A stretch of DNA of 64,000 nucleotides, from positions 1-64,000 of the forward strand of contig JAUCBJ010008229.1 of the NCBI GenBank assembly GCA_032718475.1, given 5' to 3'. Under the pieces are notes generated by a model, which did not search any database, had not been told where the DNA came from, and saw only the letters and a list, made by a program, of their open reading frames with translations. Source of the DNA: Nemertoderma westbladi (Eukaryota; Xenacoelomorpha; Nemertodermatida; Nemertodermatidae). Positions 63,221 through 64,000 of this stretch are shown one piece after another. Both the position numbers and the translations under genes were made by a program. Each line of letters begins with the position of its first letter. The stretch's first letter is position 1.

Positions 63221-63454
63221 ATGCGTTGTTGTAAATGCACTAACGAAATACCGTTAGGGCGGTGTATTCGTTGTAGTTGTTGCCGGGTAGGGACGCCCTG
63301 CACTTCGTGCCTGTCTGGAACAATAGGCAATTGTAAAAACTTAACAGCTGCCGAAACACCAACCGAAACACCAATTTCACATCACAATCAAATCACAGCA
63401 CATAACAAGCGTCTCAATACTGGTGGCGGTCTTGGTGGGATTGTTCTAATTTGA
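63221..63454 (+). CDS. Cys-rich small ORF of retroelement type
   Basis: 77 codons starting MRCCKCTNEIPLGRCIRCSC and CRVGTPCTSCLSGTIGNCKN, then a Thr/Asn/His-rich tail. The 'C.C....C.RC.C...G.PC..CL....G.C.N' pattern recurs at the N terminus of invertebrate proteins that also carry YLDDG-type RTs (from memory), so this is likely the start of such an element, lying in the intron after exon e. The Cys ladder is probably zinc-binding. Confidence 0.5.
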   Translation: MRCCKCTNEIPLGRCIRCSCCRVGTPCTSCLSGTIGNCKNLTAAETPTETPISHHNQITAHNKRLNTGGGLGGIVLI

Positions 63455-63541
63455 TTAATTCGCAACAACTAACTAATATATAATATACTATACTAATATA
63501 TTACCATACTATATGAAAGCCCTTTTTTATCAAATTAACAG

Positions 63542-63994
63542 ATGCATTATTACCGTAGATGCACCCTATCATCGCCCCTTACCTGGACAATGCAATACAT
63601 ATATGACTGTGATGACTTTGTATGCCTGTATGCTCTCTCCCTTGCATTTAATCCGAACAATATCAACCCTTTCTCATCACCAGACACCAACAGTTGTGAG
63701 CTCAGAAACTGGTTACAGAACTGTTTGGCACAGGTCAAAATTGTCAGCATACATCACTCAACAAACAAAGAACAACCCGAAACTTACTATCAATTAGAAT
63801 TACAAGAACCTTTATCTTTCAAAACAGAACCACTTTCTCCCCCACCACCAGCACCGCGATCCACTCTACCAGCAGCACTAACACAAGCACACAATGAAAT
63901 GTTCAAGTTACCCTTTACACCACTAAAACAAATCACACATATAACCCTCAACTATATCAAGCAATGCAAACCATCAAACCTGAACAACATATAG
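63542..63994 (+). CDS. Unassigned ORF after the Cys-rich ORF
   Basis: 150 codons: CDDFVCLYALSLAFNPNNIN, SCELRNWLQNCLAQVKIVSI, EPLSPPPPAPRSTLPAALTQ, FTPLKQITHITLNYIKQCKP. It has a proline-rich linker in the second half. It is in the same orientation as the Cys-rich ORF and may be part of the same element. No domain recognised. Confidence 0.35.
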   Translation: MHYYRRCTLSSPLTWTMQYIYDCDDFVCLYALSLAFNPNNINPFSSPDTNSCELRNWLQNCLAQVKIVSIHHSTNKEQPETYYQLELQEPLSFKTEPLSPPPPAPRSTLPAALTQAHNEMFKLPFTPLKQITHITLNYIKQCKPSNLNNI

Positions 63995-64000
63995 ATGTAG

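Overview
The window is nuclear DNA of an animal, most probably a marine invertebrate. It is visibly AT-rich, has spliced genes with long introns, and is packed with metazoan-type transposons (RTE and CR1/L2-type LINEs, tRNA-derived SINEs, P, Merlin, pogo/jerky and Helitron DNA elements). Nothing in it is prokaryotic or viral in layout. I cannot name the phylum from sequence alone.

Host genes. Two exons at 395-953 and 2269-2406 (minus strand) join in frame and encode the core of a galactose-3-O-sulfotransferase-like Golgi enzyme; its 3' end lies off the left edge and its 5' end is not seen. Five exons between 53505 and 62986 (plus strand) join in frame and encode a protein with hemopexin-like repeats. 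Its introns hold LINEs, a retroelement fragment, satellites and hairpins, and the gene probably continues to the right.

Mobile DNA, left to right. A Helitron-like element (2573-4421) carries nine copies of a 147-bp tandem repeat, each with a CTCF-like core. A degraded pogo/jerky transposase follows (4740-6400). At 7318-12580 a CR1-like LINE is split by a P element (7644-12033; 59-bp terminal inverted repeats, perfect 8-bp duplication TTCTAGAA), which is itself split by a Merlin element (8623-9993). From 13.3 to 20.3 kb there are tandem repeats, hairpin repeats and RTE remnants. A second Merlin copy (22.5-24.3 kb) is split by an RTE insertion with a 10-bp target duplication. From 25.9 to 34 kb there are degraded transposon proteins, a SINE, a GATC-rich 454-bp tandem repeat and P-like MITEs. 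A full-length RTE element with an intact 1105-codon ORF lies at 36098-39868, with a SINE just to its left. From 39.9 to 52.7 kb there are further LINEs, a jerky-type transposase, minisatellites and foldbacks. The right end has an ACATG satellite, an RTE copy split by another LINE, and a strikingly GC-rich reverse-transcriptase fragment of the YLDDG type.

Main points. The octamer TTCTAGAA is the target duplication of the P element and of at least one P-like MITE. I find 19 copies of it in the window, well above chance, and it is also the core of a heat-shock element. The nested insertions give a clear order of events, and several can be checked because removing the inserted element restores a reading frame.
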